The position numbers were made by a program, and so were the translations under genes. Below, piece after piece: positions 9,513-16,497 of a stretch of 24,954 nucleotides of DNA. Numbering within the stretch: the first letter of the stretch is position 1; every line of letters begins with the position of its first letter. Below the pieces are notes generated by a model. The model saw only the letters and a list, made by a program, of their open reading frames with translations. It had not been told where the DNA came from and searched no databases. The DNA is from a virus, in IMG/VR virus record IMGVR_UViG_3300025168_000625, positions 1 to 24,954 of that record. One strand, given 5' to 3'.

Positions 9513-10205
9513 TTATTTATTTTCTTCTTGAGTGTTCACTGCATCCTCAGCTGCACCGGCAGAGTATAACTGTTGATCCTCTGTAGATATACCAGCCATC
9601 TTTAATATTTTAATAACAATATCTGCTTGTTCAGCTGGGTCTAAATCAATATTTTGCGTTGTACCAGGATTATATGTCGCTTTTTCATTTACAACTGTAT
9701 ATCCCCAGTAACACATAGCTGGCCTACCACTTATAACCTCAACTGTAACATTTGTGAGAATTTGTCCTGTTTTATCCCATACTTGAATTCTTTTGTGCCC
9801 ATCTTTAAAAAACACTGCATCAGTAAACCCCTGCTTATGCCATTTTGAAGCATAGAAATCAGAAACTAAATCTGGATCAATCTCTTTTAATGTTCTTCTA
9901 GTACCACCAGCCCCTAAAAAAATCTGCCCAGTATGTACTCCAGGTGGTAACGTTGTTCCACCCGTTACGTTAACAAATGAAGTGTATGCTTCTAATTTAC
10001 GCATAACAGTTCCAACAGAATCACCTAGCATGTCCATCTTTGGTCTTCTCTCGGTAAAAGCTGCTAAATCATATATGTACTGATCAAATATGTCGTTTAA
10101 TGCTTGATTAGCAAACAAGTTAAACTCTTGAGGCGTTATATAGCCTCTCTGCTCTTTGTTAGCCAAAGCTTGCACCGTTTGATATACTGTGTCTATACTA
10201 ATCAT
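9513..10205 (-). CDS. Head-tail connector/ring-like protein (230 aa)
   Basis: The N-terminal stretch VYQTVQALANKEQRGYITPQ, followed by EFNLFANQALNDIFDQYIYD, resembles a connector or ring protein placed after the capsid gene in crAss-like and marine Bacteroidota phages (memory of the family). The C-terminal part has a helix-like segment, DPAEQADIVIKILKMAGIS, then an acidic tail. The position, after capsid and before the second ring-like gene, fits a protein docked on the portal that starts the neck. The ATG is preceded by nine A residues within an A/T-only leader and no Shine-Dalgarno. The exact ring in the neck cannot be told from sequence alone. Confidence 0.7.
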   Translation of the reverse strand: MISIDTVYQTVQALANKEQRGYITPQEFNLFANQALNDIFDQYIYDLAAFTERRPKMDMLGDSVGTVMRKLEAYTSFVNVTGGTTLPPGVHTGQIFLGAGGTRRTLKEIDPDLVSDFYASKWHKQGFTDAVFFKDGHKRIQVWDKTGQILTNVTVEVISGRPAMCYWGYTVVNEKATYNPGTTQNIDLDPAEQADIVIKILKMAGISTEDQQLYSAGAAEDAVNTQEENK

Positions 10206-10213
10206 ATTTTTTT

Positions 10214-10375
10214 TTATTTATCGTAAGGAAAGAATCTATTTAATGTTTGTTGTCTTTTTTTACAACCACAATCTTTTTTAGTAACTTTACTTACATTATC
10301 TACTACTTTTTTTATTCCTAAGAATTTAGTAACCTTATGTATCGTATCACCTAATCCTTTTGATTTTCTTTTCAT
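10214..10375 (-). CDS. Small basic DCGC-motif protein (53 aa), function unknown
   Basis: I chose the ATG at 10375, giving MKRKSKGLGDTIHK and ending in RFFPYDK. A longer frame can start at 10417, but those extra 14 codons are the stem-loop at 10394-10417, so they are unlikely to be coding. The protein is strongly basic and holds a GLGDTI segment, DCGCKKRQQTLNRFFPY and three to four hydrophobic positions in the middle. Small proteins of this type occur in marine Bacteroidota phages near connector genes, as I recall, with no known role. The CGCKKR segment could bind a metal or nucleic acid, but two Cys are too few to claim a zinc finger. Confidence 0.65.
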   Translation of the reverse strand: MKRKSKGLGDTIHKVTKFLGIKKVVDNVSKVTKKDCGCKKRQQTLNRFFPYDK

Positions 10376-10393
10376 AAAATTAAATTTTAATAA

Positions 10394-10417
10394 ATGGTCG
10401 CCCCGAAGGGCAACCAT
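10394..10417 (-). terminator. UUCG stem-loop after the 283-aa gene (attenuator or weak terminator)
   Basis: On the minus strand ATGGTTGCCC and GGGCGACCAT pair over 10 bp, including one G-T wobble, around a TTCG loop closed by C-G. The sequence after it is TTATTAAAATTTA, a poor U-tract, so termination is likely partial; mRNA 3'-end protection is another possibility. It lies between the stop at 10427 and the 53-aa gene. Confidence 0.65.
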
Positions 10418-10426
10418 ATTATTTTG

Positions 10427-11278
10427 TTATTCATTCATTCTTTTTTCTATATTAGAGTAAATCTCCATACCTTCATCAGTTTTAAACCAATGCGCTAAAG
10501 CGGTATAAGGATGTTCATCAAACGGAATAGTCATTATTTTTCTTCCATTAGAACCCCATAAAAAGTTTCTTTGATCAGTTGATAGTCTTAGTATACCAGA
10601 TTCCACAGCTTTTATACCGAAGTTTCTTAGTATTACATTTTCATCGTCAGCTAATTCTAAAAATAACTTAGGGTTTTTTCTAGCAAAAACTAACAAATCT
10701 CTTCTAAGTTCTTTAGTGCTTAATCCAGACACTTCAGAGCCTTTTTCTACTCTCATTATAGCTTCAGCTGTATCTATATCTAAACTTTTAGCAGCAATAA
10801 GCGCATCAACCTGTATATGTAACACGTCTATTTCTTCAGCCGCTAACATCGCTGGTTGGTATTCTTTATACAAAATGTTTCTATCTGGGTGATATAAAGA
10901 TAATAATTTTTGTAAAACAGTTTGTTCTTTTGGAACAAACAAAGATCCAGATCTAAATATAATATGCTCTAATCTTTGATCACCTTTCATTTCATCTACA
11001 AAAGGCGTTTTTTGGTTTTGACAATACTTAAGCTCTCTTTCGTAACCTACTTTTTCATCAAACCAATAAATACCAGTGGCTTTAACAGATCTAGATAAAG
11101 GTTTTTTATTTCCTTTTAAATAGTACATTCTATCTTTAATTTCCCACTCGTTTTTAGGTTTTAATCTTTCTGTTGTTTTTGGTTGTTCTACAACCGGTGG
11201 AGTTTCAACTACCACTTGTTCCATGTGCTCATCTCCAGGGTCCGCCTGTGTAAGCACTTTTTCTTTTTTCTTTGCCAT
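10427..11278 (-). CDS. Conserved phage protein downstream of capsid (283 aa), function unknown
   Basis: After a charged, low-complexity N-terminus of about 45 residues comes a well-ordered region: MYYLKGNKKPLSRSVKATGI, ELKYCQNQKTPFVDEMKGDQ, RLEHIIFRSGSLFVPKEQTV, LQKLLSLYHPDR, then helices rich in Leu/Glu and a final segment GRKIMTIPFDEHPYTALAHW. I remember similar proteins just after the capsid gene in marine phages, but no function. Position suggests a capsid accessory or head-completion role (inference). The gene sits between two UUCG hairpins, and its leader shares 19 bases with that of the scaffold-like gene. Confidence 0.6.
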   Translation of the reverse strand: MAKKKEKVLTQADPGDEHMEQVVVETPPVVEQPKTTERLKPKNEWEIKDRMYYLKGNKKPLSRSVKATGIYWFDEKVGYERELKYCQNQKTPFVDEMKGDQRLEHIIFRSGSLFVPKEQTVLQKLLSLYHPDRNILYKEYQPAMLAAEEIDVLHIQVDALIAAKSLDIDTAEAIMRVEKGSEVSGLSTKELRRDLLVFARKNPKLFLELADDENVILRNFGIKAVESGILRLSTDQRNFLWGSNGRKIMTIPFDEHPYTALAHWFKTDEGMEIYSNIEKRMNE

Positions 11279-11290
11279 AATATAATATAT
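11272..11290 (-). promoter_or_regulatory. A/T leader shared with the 14054-14072 leader (copy 1)
   Basis: The 19 bases TATATTATATTATGGCAAA cover the start of the 283-aa gene and match exactly the leader of the scaffold-like gene at about 14053-14071. There is no Shine-Dalgarno. It may be a translation-initiation leader of the Bacteroidota type, or part of a phage late promoter; part of the match is simply the shared MAK start. Confidence 0.4.
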
Positions 11291-11308
11291 AATAAAATTA
11301 ATAAAAAT

Positions 11309-11338
11309 AAAGGGTCGAGGCCGAAGCCCCGACTCTTT
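11309..11338 (-). terminator. UUCG stem-loop terminator after the major capsid gene
   Basis: On the minus strand the arms AAAGAGTCGGGGC and GCCTCGACCCTTT form a 13-bp stem with one A-C mismatch and one G-T wobble, closed by a C(TTCG)G tetraloop. Transcription continues into ATTTTTATTAATTTTATT, a broken U-rich tract. It starts 14 bases after the capsid stop, in the only sizeable gap of this region, and fits a rho-independent terminator that is probably leaky, because essential neck genes lie downstream without an obvious promoter. Confidence 0.8.
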
Positions 11339-11351
11339 AAAATAATTGTGC

Positions 11352-12857
11352 TTATTTCAATAACATGAAATTGTTAGCACCTTGTGTAATTAAACATCTT
11401 TCAGTTAACATGTGGATTTGCATTGCATCTAAAGCAGACGTAGCAGCTCCAACAGAACCAGTTGTCCAAGTTTTCATTCGTCTGTCATCAGTTTGAGAAG
11501 CTCTGTAACGAACGTGTAAAAACGGACGTTTAAGATTTTTCCCTAACATTTGGTCATATACAGTTGAAGTTCCAGCTGGCACCATTATACCTCTAATAGC
11601 GTTATTTCCAGCAGTAGCATTAATACCACCTCTTGTAGCCTTGTCGTTTAAGTATCTGAAATCAGACTTGTAGAAGTCATAAGAACCTCTTCGGAAACCA
11701 GAAAAACCTAAGTTTAATGCCATATCTTCAGAGTTGTTAAATACACCGTAAGATGTACCGCCAGCACCGTAAGAATTCATTGCAGCAAGCATGTCATCCA
11801 TTGCTAAAGAAACAGATCTGTTTACAAACAGCATGTTTTCTTCAATAGCACCTTGAGAATCAAACTCAGCTAAGATAGAATCAAATTCAGCTAAATCAAT
11901 AAGAGCACTAAAACCAGTAATTCCAGAAGTAATATTACCTCTGCTTTCAATAGCAGCGAATAAACCTTCAGTACCAACAGTATCAGCAGCAGCTGTTCCA
12001 TTTAACCAAGCAGAACCATCTAAATCAGAAGTAGCGTCATTTTTCTCTGCTTCAAGCATAGCCATTTCAATGTAATCATTAAAACGAGCTCTAGTATCAG
12101 ACTCAGCTTTTAAGTACCACATGTATCCAGAAGCACCTTCTTCAGACGTAACTTCAACCCAACCAATTTTAGAAACATCAGATCCAGATACTTCGTAGTA
12201 GTCTTTCATGATGATTGGTTTGTTTGAGAACGTATGGAAGTCTGGCTCATTAGCACCTCTACTACTAACTTCAGTACCAGTACTTGATCTGTAACTATCC
12301 GCTTTACCGAATTCAGAACCAAAAACTAATACAGTTGATAGTCCAGTTCCAGGTCCATTTGCTAATACAAGCGCGCCATTAGCGTAAGGTACAACATCGA
12401 TTTGAGTTGCTGTAACAGCACCAACTAAACATTTTACAACTCCATTAATAGAGTCAGATACAATAACTGTATCATTAACTCTAATAGAGTGTCCAGCAGC
12501 GTTTAACGCTCTACCGTCGATATCACTTGTAAGCGTGATTCTCGAAGAAGCACCACCACCAGCACCAATAACTGTTCCACCACCAGTCGCTACAGTTGCC
12601 TTATAAGATAAGTGTAATCTACCTTGTTCTGACCAAATAACTTGATCAGCCGTCATAGATTCTTCAGCTCCAACTTGTTGTAAGAAACCTGATATTGTTC
12701 TTGGTCCGAAAACCTCAGCTTCTTTTTCCATTAGATCTGGTACATATTGTTGTCCCCACCCAGCTGCGCCGTTGAGGTCTAAGTAGTTTGTTGCTAGCGT
12801 TTGCTTAAAAGGAGCAGGCACGCTATTTAACAAACCACCAGGATTTGATATTGCCAT
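11352..12857 (-). CDS. Major capsid protein, crAss-like (501 aa)
   Basis: The protein forms the icosahedral shell. Residues about 30-85 (WGQQYVPDLMEKEAEVFGPR, then TISGFLQQVGAEESMTADQV and IWSEQGRLHLSY) and the C-terminus (RYRASQTDDRRMKTWTTGSV, MLTERCLITQGANNFMLLK) match my memory of crAss-like/marine phage major capsid proteins, which have the HK97 fold. About residues 88-180 look like a Gly/Ala/Val-rich β insertion (NAAGHSIRVNDTVIVSDS and following), plausibly a surface domain. Length is typical. It lies after portal and scaffold genes, as expected, and is followed by a terminator hairpin, which fits high expression. Its codons avoid A/T less than neighbours do (many GCA/GCT, GTA), consistent with strong translation, though I did not count them. 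Confidence 0.88.
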   Translation of the reverse strand: MAISNPGGLLNSVPAPFKQTLATNYLDLNGAAGWGQQYVPDLMEKEAEVFGPRTISGFLQQVGAEESMTADQVIWSEQGRLHLSYKATVATGGGTVIGAGGGASSRITLTSDIDGRALNAAGHSIRVNDTVIVSDSINGVVKCLVGAVTATQIDVVPYANGALVLANGPGTGLSTVLVFGSEFGKADSYRSSTGTEVSSRGANEPDFHTFSNKPIIMKDYYEVSGSDVSKIGWVEVTSEEGASGYMWYLKAESDTRARFNDYIEMAMLEAEKNDATSDLDGSAWLNGTAAADTVGTEGLFAAIESRGNITSGITGFSALIDLAEFDSILAEFDSQGAIEENMLFVNRSVSLAMDDMLAAMNSYGAGGTSYGVFNNSEDMALNLGFSGFRRGSYDFYKSDFRYLNDKATRGGINATAGNNAIRGIMVPAGTSTVYDQMLGKNLKRPFLHVRYRASQTDDRRMKTWTTGSVGAATSALDAMQIHMLTERCLITQGANNFMLLK

Positions 12858-12877
12858 AATTTTAAATTTTTAAATTT

Positions 12878-14059
12878 TTATTTGTTTTTGTTTTTAATTT
12901 TAAATTTGAAATCAGCAGTGGTGTCACCAAGCACTTTTACTTTTGTACCACTAGAACTAAAGCTATTGTTTAGCTCTTGTCTTGGGTCCATGTTTATGTT
13001 TTTAGAATTACTGACGCTTTCTTTTAACGCATCTGACTTTCCTTGTTCATAAAAATGATTAGCAATAGTATCTGGATTCATTGCGGTAAATAAAGCCCTG
13101 TGATAACCAGCCTCATCTGACATTTGTCTATCTTTATCAAGAAACTTTCCTATAAAGTTATTTATGTCACTTTGGTTTTCTTTTACTTTATTAACATCAC
13201 TTACGTTAAGTCTAAATTTCTTTTCTCCGATCTCATAATCAAAACCTTTGAATTGATCTCCAAAAAACCTATTGGTTTTATTTAAGAAAGTACTTTTAGC
13301 TTTTTCCTCGTATTGTTTTGTTTGCTCTGCCTCTTTCGAGTACTTATCGTAGAACTCTAAAGCTTCTTGCTGATCGTTAGTCAACTTGCTTCCGGCTTTA
13401 ATGTCCTCATAGTATTTAGACTTTTGCCCGTCTAAGTGGCTTTTAGCGTTGGCAACTTGCTCTTTTAACGCTAGTTTTTTTCTTTTAATATCTTTGTCTT
13501 CATCTTCTTCTTCGTCAAAAGAGAATTGATCTTCCATGAGGAAGTTAATCTCTTCGTTGTTTAAATGAGGTTTTGTTTGTTTGTAATACTCTTGTAGTAT
13601 ATCTTGATTATCCATTTCAGAATAATCCTTGTTTAAACTTACGTAATCGTTTAAATCACCGCCAGTTTCTTCCATAAAATCAACTAACTTTTGTATGTTT
13701 TCTGGTAAATCAATATTTTCTTGCATTGATTCTTTTATAGCTTTACTAGCTACACTTGCTATTTCTTCAGCCTTTTCTTCGTTACTAATGTCTTGTAAAG
13801 ATATTTCAGTTTCAACAACTTCTTCGGAAACTTTTTCAGAAACCTCTTCAATCTCTTCAGTTTCTTTTTTAGGTTCGTCAATGTTTACTTTAGTTATCGT
13901 TTCTTCATAAACCTCTGCTGGTTTAACCATTTTTTCTTTAACTTCAGTAACATCGCTTTTTGTTTCCTTACTATCTGGTTGTTTTTCAACTTTTTCTTTT
14001 ACTTTTAACGAGCCAGTATCGTTATCTACGATTGGTTCTTCTTTTTTCTTTTTTGCCAT
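12878..14059 (-). CDS. Probable scaffolding protein (393 aa)
   Basis: This is a highly charged, mostly helical protein with no recognisable enzyme motif. The first 120 residues are Lys/Glu/Val-rich low complexity. The middle holds NIQKLVDFMEETGGDLNDYV, QTKPHLNNEEINFLMEDQFS, an acidic DEEEDEDKD stretch and a coiled coil (KKLALKEQVANAKSHLDG and following). The end has DEAGYHRALFTAMNPDTIAN and a Lys-rich C-terminus. Position between portal and capsid genes and the coiled-coil, acidic nature are those of phage scaffolds; I recall homologs in the same slot in marine phages. No catalytic Ser/His/Asp protease pattern is evident, so a prohead protease is not supported. The function is inferred from context. 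Confidence 0.6.
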   Translation of the reverse strand: MAKKKKEEPIVDNDTGSLKVKEKVEKQPDSKETKSDVTEVKEKMVKPAEVYEETITKVNIDEPKKETEEIEEVSEKVSEEVVETEISLQDISNEEKAEEIASVASKAIKESMQENIDLPENIQKLVDFMEETGGDLNDYVSLNKDYSEMDNQDILQEYYKQTKPHLNNEEINFLMEDQFSFDEEEDEDKDIKRKKLALKEQVANAKSHLDGQKSKYYEDIKAGSKLTNDQQEALEFYDKYSKEAEQTKQYEEKAKSTFLNKTNRFFGDQFKGFDYEIGEKKFRLNVSDVNKVKENQSDINNFIGKFLDKDRQMSDEAGYHRALFTAMNPDTIANHFYEQGKSDALKESVSNSKNINMDPRQELNNSFSSSGTKVKVLGDTTADFKFKIKNKNK

Positions 14060-14071
14060 AATATAATATAA
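14053..14071 (-). promoter_or_regulatory. A/T leader shared with the 11272-11290 leader (copy 2)
   Basis: The same 19-base string, TATATTATATTATGGCAAA, precedes and overlaps the start of the scaffold-like gene. Both genes encode proteins that begin MAKKK. The A/T part before ATG is 10 to 12 bases and low in complexity, so chance is possible. Confidence 0.4.
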
Positions 14072-14086
14072 TAATAGTTAATAAAT

Positions 14087-16495
14087 TTACATACCCATGT
14101 CAAGCCCACCTAATGTATTATTACTTGTAGACTCAAAGTTTTTAGGTGGTTTTGAGTTAGTTCTCTGATCAATTAACTCGCTTTGTTGAGATGCTTGTAT
14201 TTTTGTTCTGTCGTCTTTACGGTTTTCAGCTAAAATTTGATTTTCTGATTTTGTTTTTGCCTCTAATTGCTTTAATTGCATGTTATATTGAAACTCTAAT
14301 TGCATTAGCTTTTCTTTTATATCTGCCTCTTGCTGTAATATTTTAGATTTACCGTTTGTTTTTAATTCTTCTAATTGTTTTTGTGTTTCCATTATAGAAG
14401 AATTTTTCTTTATTTCTGCCGCAGAAGCCGCTTCTGATGCTTTAGCTTGTGCTTCTCCTTGAGCTTTAGTTTGCTCCAAGGTTCTTTGTTGATCTTTGTC
14501 TCCCTTTTGTTTTCTTCTTATTTTTAAAACTTGATTAGCTAGTTTTACGTTTTTAATAGATCTTAAGTCAATAGCGTCTTCTAGTTCAATGCTACCTTGG
14601 CTTAAAGCCGTAGCAACGTTTTGCTCTAGCATTTGTTTTTCTTCCTCGTCAGGTTCTAACTCTAAAAATATTCCAAAATCATATAGATGTAAGTCGGACA
14701 TTTCGTCTAAAGTAGCTACATTGTGAGCGCCAATAGATTCTATAAAAGCATTTTTGGTAGGTGAGTATTCTATAATATCAGATATTCTTAAAGATAACTG
14801 CTCTGCAACTTCTGTAGTTAAGTACATTCCAGACTGCAATATATGCCTTGTTGCCGTATTAGAATTCGCTGCGGCCATTTTTTGAACACCTACTAAAGAT
14901 CTTTCCGCTGGAGTAGAGCCATCGCTAGCTTCATTCAAACCAGTTACATCTCTTATCATTTGCATGTAGTAGTTATACGTAGTTATTAAACTCTGCATTT
15001 TTTGACCACCATTGCCATTTTGTATTTCTTGAATAGGAATTTTACCAGGATTGCCATCGCCATCTCCAGTCATAGATCTACCAACAATACTACCAGTTTG
15101 GAAGAACATATTTAAAGCTTCTTGTGGGTTATAGTTAGTACCATTACCTAGATCAACCTCAGCTAAACCATCTACGTCTAAAAATATACCATCTGGAGTT
15201 ACTCTTGATAAAACTTGCTGTATTTTTAAATGAGTTAATTGTATCATATCAGCAAAACCAGTAACACGGTTTACTAATGAGTCTATTCTACCCTCGTACA
15301 TTCTAGGAGCTACAATAGCGTAATTCATTTTTACTTTAGTGTAATCACTTTTAGGACGCATCATGTTAGAAGATTTTTCCCACTTTATAAGTTTGTTTGC
15401 CCCTAATACATAAGCACCTTCATAAAGAACTTCTAACGATTTTGATACTTTTTCATATTTGTCATTAGCTTTACCAGGATTAAAGCTGTCATCTTTCTTA
15501 ATAATTTTTTGACCACCAGTGCCGGTTTTTTTCATTTTATAAACCTCATTCATATAAGTTTTATAATTGAAATATAATACGTCAACCTTATTATTATCAG
15601 CATCTATGGAAACATTAGTACCATTATAACCACTGTATTTAGTACTACCTCTAGAAGATACTATTTCTTCCAAATCCTCTTGTGATATATAAGGAAACTG
15701 TTTTTTAAGCTCGTTTACAGGTATTGTTTTAACCTCTCCAACATAGTATATATCGTCAAAAAATGGTGAATCTGTGTAGGAATAAACTAAGTTAGCTGGA
15801 TCAACATAGTCAACAGTAACTCCTTCAGAGGTGTTAAATGTTGTTTTAACACAACCAATACCACATACAACTAGATCTTGATAAAATCTTCTTTTTATCA
15901 AATCATACTGATTGCCTTTCATTAGCATGTTTATCGCTTGCTCTTCTGCCAACTCTATAGCTTGCTTATAAGTTAACTGCATATGTAAAGATAGTTCTTC
16001 TTCGGTAGCTGGTAATTCCTTCATTTGACTTTCTTTAGTGTTTAAGAAAAACTTTTCTTTAACAAACTTGTCAAACTCCGCCATTTTCATATCTTTCTGA
16101 ATTTGCTGCATGTATTCAGTTCTTTTAACAACACCGAAAGGATCTTGTGAATAAGCTTTTATATCATATAATCTTTCAGCTATACCATTAACAACTATAT
16201 CTACAAATTTAGAAATTATTGGAACAGGTGTCCAATCTAAATTAAGATAGGACAAATCACCGTTTATAGATAACTCATCCTTATATTTTTGTACAGACTG
16301 CTCACCTCGAGCGTATAATCTTAAATTATGAAATTTAGAACCATTGTGGTTGTACCTATTGTTTGTCCCATAAGTTTTACCGTACCATTCGTGTTGAATG
16401 GCTTTTGCAACTTTTTCGCCATAGTCAAAGCTCATTTTCTCTAAATCGCTAACAACTTGGCTTGGAAAATTTGTATTTATAACTGATTCCGCCAT
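14087..16495 (-). CDS. Portal protein, crAss-like (802 aa)
   Basis: The portal dodecamer sits at one capsid vertex, takes up DNA from the terminase and anchors the neck. Residues 61-75 (YARGEQSVQKYKDEL) and 79-105 (GDLSYLNLDWTPVPIISKF, then VDIVVNGI) are, as I remember, hallmarks of crAss-like portals. The middle (RMYEGRIDSLVNRVTGFADM, IRDVTGLNEASDGSTPAERS) fits the core. Roughly the last 140 residues are Gln/Glu/Lys/Ala-rich coiled coil, as for the barrel, ending in PPKNFESTSNNTLGGLDMGM. The gene starts two bases after the terminase stop with an A-rich leader and lies directly before the scaffold-like gene, the classical packaging-to-head order. Confidence 0.9.
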   Translation of the reverse strand: MAESVINTNFPSQVVSDLEKMSFDYGEKVAKAIQHEWYGKTYGTNNRYNHNGSKFHNLRLYARGEQSVQKYKDELSINGDLSYLNLDWTPVPIISKFVDIVVNGIAERLYDIKAYSQDPFGVVKRTEYMQQIQKDMKMAEFDKFVKEKFFLNTKESQMKELPATEEELSLHMQLTYKQAIELAEEQAINMLMKGNQYDLIKRRFYQDLVVCGIGCVKTTFNTSEGVTVDYVDPANLVYSYTDSPFFDDIYYVGEVKTIPVNELKKQFPYISQEDLEEIVSSRGSTKYSGYNGTNVSIDADNNKVDVLYFNYKTYMNEVYKMKKTGTGGQKIIKKDDSFNPGKANDKYEKVSKSLEVLYEGAYVLGANKLIKWEKSSNMMRPKSDYTKVKMNYAIVAPRMYEGRIDSLVNRVTGFADMIQLTHLKIQQVLSRVTPDGIFLDVDGLAEVDLGNGTNYNPQEALNMFFQTGSIVGRSMTGDGDGNPGKIPIQEIQNGNGGQKMQSLITTYNYYMQMIRDVTGLNEASDGSTPAERSLVGVQKMAAANSNTATRHILQSGMYLTTEVAEQLSLRISDIIEYSPTKNAFIESIGAHNVATLDEMSDLHLYDFGIFLELEPDEEEKQMLEQNVATALSQGSIELEDAIDLRSIKNVKLANQVLKIRRKQKGDKDQQRTLEQTKAQGEAQAKASEAASAAEIKKNSSIMETQKQLEELKTNGKSKILQQEADIKEKLMQLEFQYNMQLKQLEAKTKSENQILAENRKDDRTKIQASQQSELIDQRTNSKPPKNFESTSNNTLGGLDMGM

Positions 16496-16497
16496 CT

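Noticed and set aside
10376-10417. Longer start of the 53-aa gene at 10417
   Set aside because: The additional 14 codons are the stem-loop; the ATG at 10375 is better.
12878-14059. Prohead protease in the gene between portal and capsid
   Set aside because: No catalytic pattern, only charged coiled-coil sequence; scaffold is favoured.
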